Origin: Paracoccus fistulariae
Lineage (GTDB): Bacteria; Pseudomonadota; Alphaproteobacteria; Rhodobacterales; Rhodobacteraceae
Assembly: GCF_028553785.1 (NCBI RefSeq)
Contig: NZ_CP067136.1
Coordinates: 2,416,501 to 2,480,500, forward strand
Direction: 5' to 3'
Length of the DNA stretch: 64,000 bases
The notes under the pieces were generated by a model. The model saw nothing but the letters and a program-made list of their open reading frames with translations, did no database searches and was not told where the DNA came from. Positions 37,601 to 46,199 of this stretch are shown here, in pieces. The translations under genes were made by a program, and so were the position numbers. Numbering within the stretch: position 1 is the stretch's first letter; every line of letters begins with the position of its first letter.

Positions 37601-39167
37601 GATCGACATCGGCACGGCCCGTCACATTGCGCCCCGAAATCGTCGACAGGCGGGTCAGATCCTCGTAGCGGGCATTGGCATCCAGCGACAGCGTGATCCC
37701 GCTGCCCAGCCCCGAGACAAGGAAATAACCGCTGAGACCGTAATCCGTGCCATCGATCTGGAAGGTCGGGAATTCGACGGCATTGCCGGGGGTAAAGCTG
37801 AAATCGGTCGAGCCGGTGATCTGATCGCCCACCGCATCGGCCAGCCCCGGATCGCGAAAGGCCAGATCAGAGCCGCCAAAGCTGATATCCCCGGTCACGC
37901 CCGACAGCGCCCCGCCATCCAGCGCCACCTCGCCGCCGCCTTTCAGCCTCAGCGCGCCGATTTTCACCGTTGGCAGGTCAAGCTGCCCGATATTGCCATC
38001 CAGCGTCCAGCCAGAGCCCTTGCTGGCGTCATAGTCCAATATCACCCGGCCCGATTCGACCGTCGCGCCGTCACCTGCGAAGGGCAGGGCGACCGGCACC
38101 TGCGCCGCGCCCGCGTCACGGCCCAAAGTGATCAGCATATTCGCGCGCTGCGGGGCACCCTTGTCATTGGTCGAGAAAGAGCCGTCCATGGACAGCGCGT
38201 TGGTCGAAATGCTCAGCTGCGGAATGTCCAGGCGACCGGTTTCGCCACGCCAGCCCTGCGCCTGCATCTGGGTGTTTTCGCCGAAAAAGGTCCGGTTCTG
38301 GGGGCTCAGCAGGGCCGCGACATCGCCGCCCAGCCGGAAATCGAACCCGGTGCCCGGCTCGCCGTCGGGACCTGTCGCACCCTTGGCACTGATCTGACCG
38401 GTGATGCGGGGCTGACCATCGGTTGCCAGTTCGATATTCGCGGCGAAATCCGCGATTTCACCTTCACCGCTGATCGTCGCCCTGACCGAGGGTTTGCCAT
38501 AAAGATCGACCAGATTGACAAGGATGCCATCCGCGTCCTCGTCCAGATTGAAGTCCAGTTTCAGCGACTTGCTGGCATTCGAATAGCCCGCATCCAGAAC
38601 GAATTCGCCGCGCGGACCGTCAAGGCGCTGAACGTCGAGCTTGGCATGGCCTTCGCCCCCATCCAAGTTCATGCTGCCGCTCAGCGAAATCGCGGCGGCA
38701 AGGCCGAAGACAGGCTCGCCCAGTTCTACGCGCTGAACGGTAATCTGGTCGATATTCAGCGAGACCGGCAGATCGGGCAGGGCGAATTCGCGGGTTTCGG
38801 CCTGCGGGGCGTCGCTGCCACCGCCGGGCAGGCGGGGCAACAGGATCTCTTCCGCCGAAAGCTCGGCGATCTGGACACGGCCACGCAGGAGCGCGGTGCG
38901 CGTCCACTGGATCGCGCCATTGTTCAGGGTCAGCCAGACGCCATCTTCGTCGGCAATGGTGATCCGGCTGAACGTCGCGCGCGAAGATAGTGCGCCCTCG
39001 AACCCGTCGATCACGACCGAGCGGCCCTCGCCCGACAGATTCTTTTCCAGCAGGTTCGTCAGAAAACCGCGGTCATCATCGACCTGCTCGGACAGTTCAG
39101 CGGCGCTTTGCGCCCATGCCGCCAAGGGAAGCAGGAAAACGAATAAAATCAACCATATCTTTCGCAT
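34686..39167 (-). CDS. tamB: Translocation and assembly module protein TamB
   Basis: TamB is a very large inner-membrane-anchored protein of the AsmA/VPS13-like group that spans the periplasm. With TamA it helps outer-membrane protein insertion and moves phospholipids to the outer membrane. The 1493 residues begin with a signal anchor (IWLILFVFLLPLAAWAQ), followed by long repeated beta-strand segments that form a hydrophobic groove (many TGTGTDLAFGQ-like repeats), then the conserved C-terminal DUF490 domain (about 1130-1493) ending IGIFFERDY. The start overlaps the tamA stop as TGATG. Its aromatic C-terminus suits contact with TamA. Confidence 0.95.
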   Translation of the reverse strand: MRKIWLILFVFLLPLAAWAQSAAELSEQVDDDRGFLTNLLEKNLSGEGRSVVIDGFEGALSSRATFSRITIADEDGVWLTLNNGAIQWTRTALLRGRVQIAELSAEEILLPRLPGGGSDAPQAETREFALPDLPVSLNIDQITVQRVELGEPVFGLAAAISLSGSMNLDGGEGHAKLDVQRLDGPRGEFVLDAGYSNASKSLKLDFNLDEDADGILVNLVDLYGKPSVRATISGEGEIADFAANIELATDGQPRITGQISAKGATGPDGEPGTGFDFRLGGDVAALLSPQNRTFFGENTQMQAQGWRGETGRLDIPQLSISTNALSMDGSFSTNDKGAPQRANMLITLGRDAGAAQVPVALPFAGDGATVESGRVILDYDASKGSGWTLDGNIGQLDLPTVKIGALRLKGGGEVALDGGALSGVTGDISFGGSDLAFRDPGLADAVGDQITGSTDFSFTPGNAVEFPTFQIDGTDYGLSGYFLVSGLGSGITLSLDANARYEDLTRLSTISGRNVTGRADVDLIGYYVLLTDGFDIDATATGTDISIDQKQVDRLLAGRSTIELVARRDTTGIELDHLTVNSERLTAEAKGFLNSRASNVTATISMPSLAGADAALSGELLADAKLTGPDGQRRLTIDGRAVDLGLGMEVLDNALRGETLLRAAAQQSEAGFALETFSFTNPQLSAQGEGNFAEGSLDATASFSLPDLSALQSEWTGGFQAQAKLSEDAGTRFIDLTGSGQDLSFGQRNAQGTLTGETRLTVQAEEKDGVITLRDVQVNNQQMTASATGIYGEGVTDVTADVDIRSLAFLGQGWRGSMRANGSFKQAGDGERLLQMTGTGTDLAFGQAQLDGALAGETRLAVRAIERDGVFTFQQAEVENPRLAANASGTLGGGQTDLTANLNARDLRFLGRGFGGSVTAEAQLSEENGIRRISATGNANGLSVGQAEADRLLAGQTSFDVAATQSASGFSVQRANIRNPQLQVQADGDTTTGLNLNARLVDLALLRPEFPGAVEVNGTVRESGRNFVLDLNTTAPGDTRLNIAGTAARDFSTTDLAITGSSNASIANSSLRTRSIEGPVQLNLRINGAPSLNAVSGRVQLTNATIADPGAGIAIEGLNATADLSGGRIQLNATGNVEAGGSVEVSGPINLSNGTSLDLTIALNRVIARDPNLYETEISGRLSMSGNTASGLLISGRVDLGTTEFRIPSTGFGGAKEILDIEHVGDTRPVRATRAKAGVEEYPSQASRDAGMAAPPSTPPAAPPRLDLFINAPNKVFIRGRGIDAELGGDLQVQGTTRNVIPIGHLELIRGRVDLLGKRFDLSEGLVELQGSLIPVIRLVAESSNDGITTRIIIDGEVRDPDITFESSPELPEEEVLSQLLFGRGLDNISALQAAQLANAVAVLAGRGGVGVIGNLRTRMGLDDLDLATDDDGNVELRAGKYLSDNLYTDVSVGDDGKSSINLNLDISESLRARGSVGSDGDSSIGIFFERDY

Positions 39168-41035
39168 CAGAATGCCTGCCCCAAGCCGATGTAAAGCTGC
39201 ACGCCCTCGCCGGTATCGCCGCCGGTCGGGGTCGCGATATCAAAGCGCAGCGGCCCGATCGGCGTGGAATAGCGCACACCGACGCCCGCGCCGGAATGCC
39301 AGTCGGTATTGCCCGACCAGCTGGATTCCGTCCATAATTTGCCGTAATCGGTAAAAGCGACCAGACCGATCTTTTCCCGGACCTGCCAGCGGAATTCGGC
39401 GCTGAAGATCGCCTCGCTCATGCCGCCGGTCTTGATCGGGCCATTGGGGCCCATGATCTCTTCGACACCCAGCGATTCATAAGGCTGGCCCCGCACGGTG
39501 CCGCCACCGCCGGAAAAGAACAGATAGTCGCGGGGCGTATCCTGGATATCCGATCCCAGAACGCTGCCTGCACGGGCGCGTCCCGCAAGGGTAAAGCGAT
39601 CCTCTTCCCCCAGCGAATAATAGGCGCGCGCCTCACCCTCGACCACGGCGCCAGAGCCGGTGTCATCAAAGCCCTTGAAGGGTCTGAGATCGCCGACCAG
39701 GTAATAGCCGTGCCTGGGGTCTTTCTCATTGTCGCGGCGATCCCAAAGGACCGAGAAGGGAAAGGCCAGCACCTTGAAATCCGTCTCGCCCAGATCGTCA
39801 TAGACGCGGGAAAATTCATAATTCACGCCGAAATCCAGCGTGAAACGGTCGCTGAAGATATGATTGAAGCCGATCCCGACCGAGGCATTGTCGGAATCGT
39901 AATCCTCTTCGCGCAGCCGCGCGACCGATGCCTCGATGAAGGCGGTCGTGTCAGGCGTGATCGTCGCAGGTCGGTCCAGCCGCACGGTCAGCTCATCATC
40001 GCGGCCGCTGGTATCAGAGCCGACATCCCTGACCTCGCCATCGATCCGCAGCCGTTCACCCCCGCCCAGCAGGTTGCGATGCATCCAATAGGCCGAGAAT
40101 TGCGAGCCGTCATTGGTCGAAATCTCGAAACCCGCGCCGATGCGGCGGGGCTTTTGTTCGACCACCGTCAGATTCACATCCATGCTGTTATCGGGGCCAA
40201 GCTGATCGGCCTCTTCCAGCGTGATCGCGGAAAAGACACCGCTGCGGCGCAGGCGCTTGCGCACATCCTCGATCTCTTCGGGATCGAAACGCTCACCTTC
40301 GGGAAGGCCCGCGATCTTGACCAGACGGGCGGTGCGCAGCCGCTGGTTTCCCTGGGTATTCAGCTTGCCAAAGGTCACGACAGGGCCGGGGGTCACGCCG
40401 ATCCGGCTGTCGACACTGTTCTGGATGTGATCGGCCACGATATCCTGGGATGAGACATCCGCCTTGGCATAGCCGTAATTGCGCCATCCTTCGACCGCAG
40501 CCCGCGCGGCTGATTTGATTGTGCCGGTGCCCGCGATTTCGCCCCGGCGATAGTCTTGCGGGATGTCGCTGTCCGGCGCGACGGGCGCAAGCTCGGCCCG
40601 GGAAAAACGAAAGCGGGGGCCGGTATCGACCTGAACGACCACATTCCTGACCACATGCGGCGCGTCCAGCGGCGCGATCTCGGCCGCCTCGACCCCGTCC
40701 AGCTTGATATAGATCAGCGCGGAATAGAAACCCTCATCATAAAGCGCGCCAAGGATGCGGGCGTAATCGGCGCGGGCGGCGGCAAGGATATCCTGCCCCG
40801 TGCTGCGGTTTTCATTCAGCGCCCCCTGAATCAAAGAGCTGTTTGCCAGCGTGCGTTCCAGATCCTCATGGCCCTCGACCTGAAAACTCAGCGAAACGGG
40901 GCTTTCCGCGTCGCTGTCGCCACTGAACCAGCCAGAGATCTTTGAAAATGGATTGGACGAAGACTGCGCCAGCGCGACATCACCAACCCCCACAGCCGTC
41001 GTCGCGATCAGCGCCGCCCGCAGATACACCCGCAT
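39167..41035 (-). CDS. tamA: Outer-membrane translocation protein TamA (BamA family)
   Basis: TamA is an outer-membrane Omp85-family beta-barrel with N-terminal POTRA domains that works with TamB. The 622 residues have a signal peptide (LRAALIATTAVGVGDVALAQ), three POTRA-like units (about 40-285), and a 16-strand barrel ending in an aromatic residue (LYIGLGQAF). The Omp85 motif VRGQPYESLG is present near residue 518, like the VRGY/F loop 6 signature. tamA-tamB is a conserved operon. glk lies 105 bases upstream in the same direction. Confidence 0.95.
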   Translation of the reverse strand: MRVYLRAALIATTAVGVGDVALAQSSSNPFSKISGWFSGDSDAESPVSLSFQVEGHEDLERTLANSSLIQGALNENRSTGQDILAAARADYARILGALYDEGFYSALIYIKLDGVEAAEIAPLDAPHVVRNVVVQVDTGPRFRFSRAELAPVAPDSDIPQDYRRGEIAGTGTIKSAARAAVEGWRNYGYAKADVSSQDIVADHIQNSVDSRIGVTPGPVVTFGKLNTQGNQRLRTARLVKIAGLPEGERFDPEEIEDVRKRLRRSGVFSAITLEEADQLGPDNSMDVNLTVVEQKPRRIGAGFEISTNDGSQFSAYWMHRNLLGGGERLRIDGEVRDVGSDTSGRDDELTVRLDRPATITPDTTAFIEASVARLREEDYDSDNASVGIGFNHIFSDRFTLDFGVNYEFSRVYDDLGETDFKVLAFPFSVLWDRRDNEKDPRHGYYLVGDLRPFKGFDDTGSGAVVEGEARAYYSLGEEDRFTLAGRARAGSVLGSDIQDTPRDYLFFSGGGGTVRGQPYESLGVEEIMGPNGPIKTGGMSEAIFSAEFRWQVREKIGLVAFTDYGKLWTESSWSGNTDWHSGAGVGVRYSTPIGPLRFDIATPTGGDTGEGVQLYIGLGQAF

Positions 41036-41140
41036 TCTTTACCTGCCCTGCATGTCTTGTTTGCCCGCATTTGAACAGGAACAGGCGCCATAATCCAGCA
41101 AATCATGCAGAATAAGCAATCTTTGCGTCGATGGTTGCCC

Positions 41141-42070
41141 TTAGGACAGGGCCTCAAGACAGCCATGCAGCGCGGCCATGTCATCGTTGATCAGAAAGAT
41201 CGGCGTATTTTCAGGGATATGCCGCATATAAGGCTCTGCCAGAAAGGATTTTTCGAAGCGGTCCATGCGTTCGGCAATGCTGCGGCCGACGCTGCCGGCC
41301 AGAAACAGGCCCTCCAGCGGCATGAAGCGCATCGACAATTCGCGGCACAGCAGGCCGACCATATCGGTGAACAGCTCATAGGTCGCGGTCGCCTCGGGCT
41401 CGCCTTCTTCGGCGGCGCGGGCAATTTCTTCGCTGCGCACGGCGGTGGTGCGGGTGCGGGCGGCATGCAGATGCGACAGACCGCGCCCCGCAAAGGTTTC
41501 CTCGGTCGAGGTAAAGCCCGCGGCGGCCTCGGCCCCCATCAGGTCGATCAGCATCCGGTAGATATTCGCGGGAAGCTGGGTATGACCCTCTTCCGCCTCC
41601 ATGGCGATGACGCCGCCATTGGGCAGTGAGCGCACGGCACAGACATTGAAGCCGGTGCCCAGACCGACGACCAGCGATTGCCCGTTGGTGATCCGATCCG
41701 ACGGCGCCTCACGCAACACGCGCAGGCCGCCGTCGCGCCGCAGGGTCGGGGTGGCATAGCCCAGCGCGGTCAGATCATTGATGATGCGGACGTGATCGGC
41801 ATCGGTCAGCCGCGCCAGCCCGTCTTCGGTCATGTCCCAGTCGCGGTTGGTCAGCCGGGCGCGTCCGCCGCTGACCGGGCCGGCCGCCGCGACGCTGGCA
41901 GAGCTGATGCGCGGCTGGTCGAAATCGGACAGGAACTGACGCACCACGTCGTCGAAGGTCGCGTAATCGTCACCGCGATAGCGCGTCACCGTTTCCGCAT
42001 CGATGACGCCATTGCGCGCCAACGCAAAACGCGCATTCGTTCCGCCGACATCCCCCAGAAGAACCGCCAT
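41141..42070 (-). CDS. glk: Glucokinase
   Basis: Glucokinase phosphorylates glucose to glucose 6-phosphate, feeding the Entner-Doudoroff path in these bacteria. I choose ATG 42070 (GTGAGGG ribosome site upstream) over GTG 42082, giving 309 residues. The N-terminal ATP-binding motif is LLGDVGGTNARFALA. The sugar and phosphate sites include NDLTALGYA and VVGLGTGFN, and EEGHTQLP provides the glutamate and histidine common to the Glk family. The C-terminal FLAGSVGRSIAERM also fits. It belongs to the Glk group rather than the ROK group. Confidence 0.93.
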   Translation of the reverse strand: MAVLLGDVGGTNARFALARNGVIDAETVTRYRGDDYATFDDVVRQFLSDFDQPRISSASVAAAGPVSGGRARLTNRDWDMTEDGLARLTDADHVRIINDLTALGYATPTLRRDGGLRVLREAPSDRITNGQSLVVGLGTGFNVCAVRSLPNGGVIAMEAEEGHTQLPANIYRMLIDLMGAEAAAGFTSTEETFAGRGLSHLHAARTRTTAVRSEEIARAAEEGEPEATATYELFTDMVGLLCRELSMRFMPLEGLFLAGSVGRSIAERMDRFEKSFLAEPYMRHIPENTPIFLINDDMAALHGCLEALS

Positions 42071-42094
42071 AATCGCCCTCACCCCAATGTTTGC

Positions 42095-42108
42095 GGTAAC
42101 CGTTAACC
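42095..42108. promoter_or_regulatory. Possible LacI-family operator upstream of glk
   Basis: GGTAACCGTTAACC is an imperfect palindrome with a central CG, the shape of LacI/GalR-family operators. It lies about 25 bases upstream of the glk start on the minus strand. Half-sites match at five of seven positions, so this is weak. Confidence 0.25.
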
Positions 42109-42290
42109 CAATTGACTATCGTATTCGAGGTCTGATCGCCAGCTTAGCGCGAAAATTTCGGCGGGACAGGCAAATTCGCCGGGCCGGGCGGGAAAATCGA
42201 AATATCGCGGTCTCAACGAAATTCTACCGGATTTCAGGTGGTTGCGAAAGATCTTGTCGCTTCTGACGGGCGGGCTTCCCGGCGGGAACA

Positions 42291-42315
42291 GGAACTATGG
42301 CATTCCCCGGACGTT
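42291..42315 (+). promoter_or_regulatory. EcfG-type general-stress promoter
   Basis: GGAAC at 42291-42295, a 16-base spacer and CGTT at 42312-42315 form a perfect EcfG consensus. It lies about 40 bases before ATG 42354 and overlaps the alternative upstream ATG 42297, which therefore cannot be the start from this promoter. Confidence 0.75.
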
Positions 42316-42353
42316 TTCGTCATAAGAAACCGCAAAATGAAAGACTGTCGCCC

Positions 42354-42785
42354 ATGTGCCGTACCACAAATCGCATTGCCCGCCTGACCGTGATCGGCAG
42401 CGTCGCGCTGCTATTGGCGGCGCCGTCCCATGCTGCGGTGCGCAGCGATCAACCGGTGCAAAGCTGGCCCGCGATGATGGGCGTGGACACGCCCAGCTTG
42501 TTGCAGCAGGCGCAGGATCTGCCGACCTCGGACATGGCCATCGGCGATCAGCCCTATTGCGCCCATGACAGTGAAATCCAACAGACCCTGTCGCAGGATT
42601 TCCACGAGGATCGCATCGACGACAAGGCCCATCAGGGGACCGAGCTTTGGGGCTCGGACAAGCTGGGGACATGGACGCTGGTTGCGCCGCGCAGCGACAA
42701 TACCAGTTGCATCATCGCCTCGGGCATCGGTTTCGACAAGAAACGCGATGTCGAGGTGTATTACCGGAATGCGGGCCTGCGCTGA
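42354..42785 (+). CDS. Small secreted/periplasmic protein of unknown function, probably stress-induced
   Basis: A 143-residue protein starting at ATG 42354 with a Sec signal peptide (MCRTTNRIARLTVIGSVALLLAAPSHA, cleavage after SHA). The mature part is polar and acidic, with two cysteines (QPYCAHDSEI and NTSCIIASGI) that could form a disulfide, and ends DKKRDVEVYYRNAGLR. I do not recognise the family. The perfect EcfG promoter just upstream suggests it belongs to the general stress regulon. It converges on the ABC transporter gene with a gap of only 3 bases. Confidence 0.75.
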   Translation: MCRTTNRIARLTVIGSVALLLAAPSHAAVRSDQPVQSWPAMMGVDTPSLLQQAQDLPTSDMAIGDQPYCAHDSEIQQTLSQDFHEDRIDDKAHQGTELWGSDKLGTWTLVAPRSDNTSCIIASGIGFDKKRDVEVYYRNAGLR

Positions 42786-42788
42786 CGC

Positions 42789-43529
42789 TTAGCCCACACG
42801 CCGCAGGAAGGCCCGTGTCCGTTCATCCTTGGCATTGCCGAACAGTTGATCGGGCGGGCCCTGTTCCACGATCTTGCCACCATCCATGAAGATGATCCGA
42901 TCCGCGATTTCGCGGGCGAATTGCATCTCATGCGTGACGATCAGCATGGTCTGGCGGCCATCTGCGATGCGCCGGATCAGGTCCAGTACTTCACCCACCC
43001 ATTCGGGATCCAGGGCACTGGTCGGTTCATCAAACAGCATCAGATCGGCATCCAGCGCCATCGCGCGGCCAATGCCCACGCGCTGCTGCTGACCGCCTGA
43101 CAGGGCGGCGGGATAGGAATCGCCGCGGTCGCCCAGCCCGATCTGCGCCAGAATTTCATCCGCCCGCGCGGCGGCCTTGTCCCGCGACCAGCCGCGCACA
43201 ACGGTCAGCCCCTCCATGATGTTCTGACGGGCGGTCTTGTTGGCGAAAAGGGCATAGTTCTGAAAGACAAAGCCGGTCCGGCGACGTACTGCCAGAATGT
43301 CGCGCGTGGTGGCGCTTGCCGCATCGACCGACAGATCGCCCAGCGTAAAGCGGCCTTCATCCGGGCGATCCAGAAAGTTCAGGCAACGCAGCAGGGTGGA
43401 CTTGCCGGTCCCCGAGGGGCCGATGATCGCCACACGCTCGCCCGGTTGCAGGCACATGTCGATGCCGTTCAGCACGGTATTCTGGCCGAAGCGCTTGACC
43501 AGCCCGTCAACGGTAATTTCGCAACTCAT
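42789..43529 (-). CDS. Amino-acid ABC transporter ATP-binding protein
   Basis: The ATPase of a polar amino-acid importer. I start at ATG 43529 (MSCEITVDGLVKRFGQ), giving 246 residues; upstream in-frame sequence belongs to the permease gene. Walker A is GPSGTGKST near residues 36-44, the signature is LSGGQQQRVGIGRAM near 136, Walker B is LMLFDEPTSALD near 157, and the switch histidine is in VTHEM. The strong similarity is to GlnQ/HisP-type proteins. Its start overlaps the permease stop by 4 bases. Confidence 0.93.
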   Translation of the reverse strand: MSCEITVDGLVKRFGQNTVLNGIDMCLQPGERVAIIGPSGTGKSTLLRCLNFLDRPDEGRFTLGDLSVDAASATTRDILAVRRRTGFVFQNYALFANKTARQNIMEGLTVVRGWSRDKAAARADEILAQIGLGDRGDSYPAALSGGQQQRVGIGRAMALDADLMLFDEPTSALDPEWVGEVLDLIRRIADGRQTMLIVTHEMQFAREIADRIIFMDGGKIVEQGPPDQLFGNAKDERTRAFLRRVG

Positions 43530-44200
43530 CGTGCCACCGCCTTTCCAAGACGTCTTTCCATCCAGCGCTGGCCGACCGACAGCGTTTCGACAATGACCCA
43601 ATAGAAGATGGCGACGACCAGAAAGGTCTCGACATAGAGAAAGCTGCCGGCGGCCTCTTTCTGTGCCGCGCCCATCATCTCGGTCACGCCAAGGGTAAAG
43701 GCCAGAGAGGTGCTTTTGATCATGTCGATGAAGTAATTCATCAGCGTCGGCGCCACTGTCCGCGCCGCCTGCGGCAGGATGATGCGCCGCAACAGCTGGA
43801 TCTGGGTCATGCCGATGGATTGCGCGGCCTCCCACTGGCTGCGATCGACGCCAAGGATCGCGCCCCGGATGCTTTCCGCCATATAGGCCGAGAAATGCAG
43901 GGTCAGGCCCAGTATGGCGGCGCTGACCCCGTCGATTTCCACCAGAAAGCTGAAGATCTGCGGCAGGCCGAAGTAGAACAGGAACAGCTGTACCAGCAGC
44001 GGCGTGCCGCGAAAGAAGCTGATGAACACCGCCACGATCCAGTCCAGGACGGGAACGCGCATGACCCGGATGACGGCCAATATGGCCGCCAGGATCAGCG
44101 CCGCGATCATCGACACGACCGCCATGAACATGGTCAACGGAACATACCCGGCAATCACCGGGATCAGGTCCAGCATATAGGCGATGTTCAACCCTGCCAT
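43526..44200 (-). CDS. Amino-acid ABC transporter permease
   Basis: A 224-residue HisM/GlnP-type inner-membrane permease with about five membrane helices. It shows RGTPLLVQLFLFYFGLP near residue 60, typical of polar amino-acid permeases, and the EAA-loop region (EAAQSIGMTQIQLLRRIILPQA) near residue 125 that contacts the ATPase. A single permease gene suggests a homodimer. The start overlaps the stop of the binding-protein gene as TAATG. Confidence 0.93.
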   Translation of the reverse strand: MAGLNIAYMLDLIPVIAGYVPLTMFMAVVSMIAALILAAILAVIRVMRVPVLDWIVAVFISFFRGTPLLVQLFLFYFGLPQIFSFLVEIDGVSAAILGLTLHFSAYMAESIRGAILGVDRSQWEAAQSIGMTQIQLLRRIILPQAARTVAPTLMNYFIDMIKSTSLAFTLGVTEMMGAAQKEAAGSFLYVETFLVVAIFYWVIVETLSVGQRWMERRLGKAVAR

Positions 44201-44967
44201 TACTGGGCCGCAGCCTCATCTGCGGGGACGGTTACGTCGGTCGCCAGCCATTTCTGCGAAATCTCGGCCAGGGTGCCGTCCTCTTTCAGCTTGGTCAGCG
44301 CGGCATCGACCTTGTCGCGCAGGGCGGTTCCAGCCTCATCATTGCGGAAGGGCAGGGCGTTGCGGATCTCATCGAAGGGCTTGCCCGCCAAGGCCAGCGG
44401 CAGCGGGCTTTCCGCGATCAGCTGACCCGAAGACACGCGATCCATCACGAAGGCATCCACACGGCCAAGCGCGGTATCCTGCGCGATGTTGGTTTCATAG
44501 GTGCGGATATCGATTTCATCCGCATAGGGCAGATTGTTCAGCAACTCTTCGAAATTCGAGCCCAGATTCACCGCGACCGAACGGCCCTTCAGGCTTTCAG
44601 GACCGGTGATGTCGTCCTCATTGCCCTTTTTCACCACCACCTGGGCGCCGTCATAGACATAGGGCTGGGTGAAGGCGAATTTCGCCTCACGCTCGGGCGT
44701 GATGGTGATCTGGTTGGCGATGGTGTCGATACGGCCGGATTCCAGCGCGCCGATCAGGCCGGAAAAGGACATGGTGACGAATTCGATCTCGTCCCCGGTC
44801 TCGGCGCCGACAGCCTCCATCAGATCGACCTCGAATCCCTGAAGCTCGCCGCCACGGGTGAAGGTAAAGGGAAAATATCCTCCGGACATGCCGACGCGGA
44901 TGGTATCCGCCGCTGCGGGCAGGGCCGTCGAAAGCGCCAATGCGGCGGACAGTATGATGCTGCGCAT
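44200..44967 (-). CDS. Amino-acid ABC transporter substrate-binding protein
   Basis: The periplasmic solute-binding protein of the importer, 255 residues from ATG 44967, which has a perfect AGAAGGAG site. The signal peptide is MRSIILSAALALSTALPAAA. The mature part has the family-3 signature (GYFPFTF..GELQGFEVDLMEAVG) and the FSGLIGALESGRIDTIANQI segment. The closest named types are cystine- and polar-amino-acid-binding proteins; the exact ligand cannot be told. It is first in its operon, with a perfect EcfG motif about 125 bases upstream. Confidence 0.9.
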   Translation of the reverse strand: MRSIILSAALALSTALPAAADTIRVGMSGGYFPFTFTRGGELQGFEVDLMEAVGAETGDEIEFVTMSFSGLIGALESGRIDTIANQITITPEREAKFAFTQPYVYDGAQVVVKKGNEDDITGPESLKGRSVAVNLGSNFEELLNNLPYADEIDIRTYETNIAQDTALGRVDAFVMDRVSSGQLIAESPLPLALAGKPFDEIRNALPFRNDEAGTALRDKVDAALTKLKEDGTLAEISQKWLATDVTVPADEAAAQ

Positions 44968-45090
44968 CGTAAAACTCCTTCTGTTGTCGGCAGTTAAGTG
45001 TAACGCATAGGCCCTACCCACAACCGTCCGTGGCAAATAAAGACAGTGTCAGTCGGCCCCACGGCCCGACAGGAACAACCGTTTTCCCTG

Positions 45091-45115
45091 AACGGTTCCT
45101 GTGGAAATTTGTTCC
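45091..45115 (-). promoter_or_regulatory. EcfG-type promoter toward the amino-acid ABC operon
   Basis: On the minus strand GGAAC (45115-45111), a 16-base spacer and CGTT (45094-45091) match the EcfG consensus exactly. It points to the binding-protein gene at 44967, leaving a long leader of about 115 bases. A near match on the plus strand (GGAAC 45072-45076, N16, CGGT) overlaps it within an inverted repeat. Direction is therefore not certain. Confidence 0.55.
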
Positions 45116-45223
45116 CTGAAATCGTCACCCGCAAGGCCATTCGGATCACGTGAAGCCTTCGCAATCATTGCGCTTTTTCGCAAGGTCGCGCAAAGTTCGC
45201 CGGAATCACGGGAGGGGAGATCC

Positions 45224-46192
45224 ATGAAACAGCTATTCACCGCAGCACTGTTTTGCGCCGCAGCGGTCGTTCCGGCGGCCGCACAAGAGATCAAGATGGG
45301 CTATGCGCTGGCCGAGGACAGCCATTACGGGGCAGGGGCCAAGGCGTTCGAGACCTCGCTGACCGAAAGCCTGGGCGATCAGTTCACCTTCCGCCACTTC
45401 CCGTCCTCAGGCTTGGGCGGAGAGCGCGAGGTGATCGAGGGGCTGCAGCTTGGCACCGTCGAAATGACCATCGTGTCCAGCGGCACCCTGTCCAATTTCG
45501 TGCCCGAGGCCGGTATATTCGACGTGCCCTTCCTGTTCCGCGACAAGGCCCATGCCCGCGCGGTTCTGGATGGCGAGATCGGGCAGGAAATGCTGGCACG
45601 CTTTGACGATGCGGGCATTCACGCGCTGGCCTGGGGCGAACAGGGCTTTCGCCATATCACCAATAATCGCGGTCCGATCCAGACACCCGAAGACGCGCAG
45701 GGCCTGAAGATCCGCACCATGGAAAACCCGGTTCACATCCAGGCTTTCCGCGCGCTTGGCGCCTCGCCCACGCCGATGGCATGGCCCGAGGTGATCGGCG
45801 CGCTGGAACAGGGCGCAATCGACGGGCAGGAAAATCCTCTGTCGGTGATCGTCTCGGCCAAGCTGAACGAGGTGCAGAAATACCTGACGCTGGACGGGCA
45901 TGTCTATTCGCCGGCCATCGTGCTGATCTCGCCGCAATTCTGGGGCGGGCTGGATGACGACCAGAAGGCGGCGTTTGAAAAGGCGGCGGCGGCCTCGGTT
46001 CAGGCGATGCGCGATTATGTCGATGAGGTGGACGAGTCCGGCGTTGCCGCGCTGAAAGAGGCGGGCATGCAGGTCAATGAACTGACGGATGAAGAAAAGG
46101 CCGCCTTCCGCGCCGCGCTGGACGAACCCTATGCCGAATATGAGGCGCAATTCGGCAAAGAGCTGCTGGATCGCATTCAGGCGGCCCAGTAA
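45224..46192 (+). CDS. dctP: TRAP transporter solute-binding protein DctP
   Basis: The periplasmic receptor of a TRAP importer, which uses an ion gradient rather than ATP, often for C4-dicarboxylates or other organic acids. From ATG 45224 (GGAGGGGAG site) it has 322 residues with signal peptide MKQLFTAALFCAAAVVPAAAQ. The DctP fold is clear: FSSGLGGEREVIEGLQLGTVEM-like segment, the helix with GLKIRTMENPVH near residue 161 whose arginine binds the carboxylate, and the WPEVIGALEQGAIDGQENPL segment. Ligand unknown. dctQ and dctM follow. Confidence 0.94.
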   Translation: MKQLFTAALFCAAAVVPAAAQEIKMGYALAEDSHYGAGAKAFETSLTESLGDQFTFRHFPSSGLGGEREVIEGLQLGTVEMTIVSSGTLSNFVPEAGIFDVPFLFRDKAHARAVLDGEIGQEMLARFDDAGIHALAWGEQGFRHITNNRGPIQTPEDAQGLKIRTMENPVHIQAFRALGASPTPMAWPEVIGALEQGAIDGQENPLSVIVSAKLNEVQKYLTLDGHVYSPAIVLISPQFWGGLDDDQKAAFEKAAAASVQAMRDYVDEVDESGVAALKEAGMQVNELTDEEKAAFRAALDEPYAEYEAQFGKELLDRIQAAQ

Positions 46193-46199
46193 GCCCCGC

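Noticed and set aside
35253..38990. 1245-codon open frame on the plus strand opposite tamB
   Set aside because: It is a GC-rich antisense shadow of tamB, which has a signal anchor, family repeats and the conserved C-terminal domain. The antisense translation is Arg/Gln/Ile-rich low-complexity sequence with no family features.
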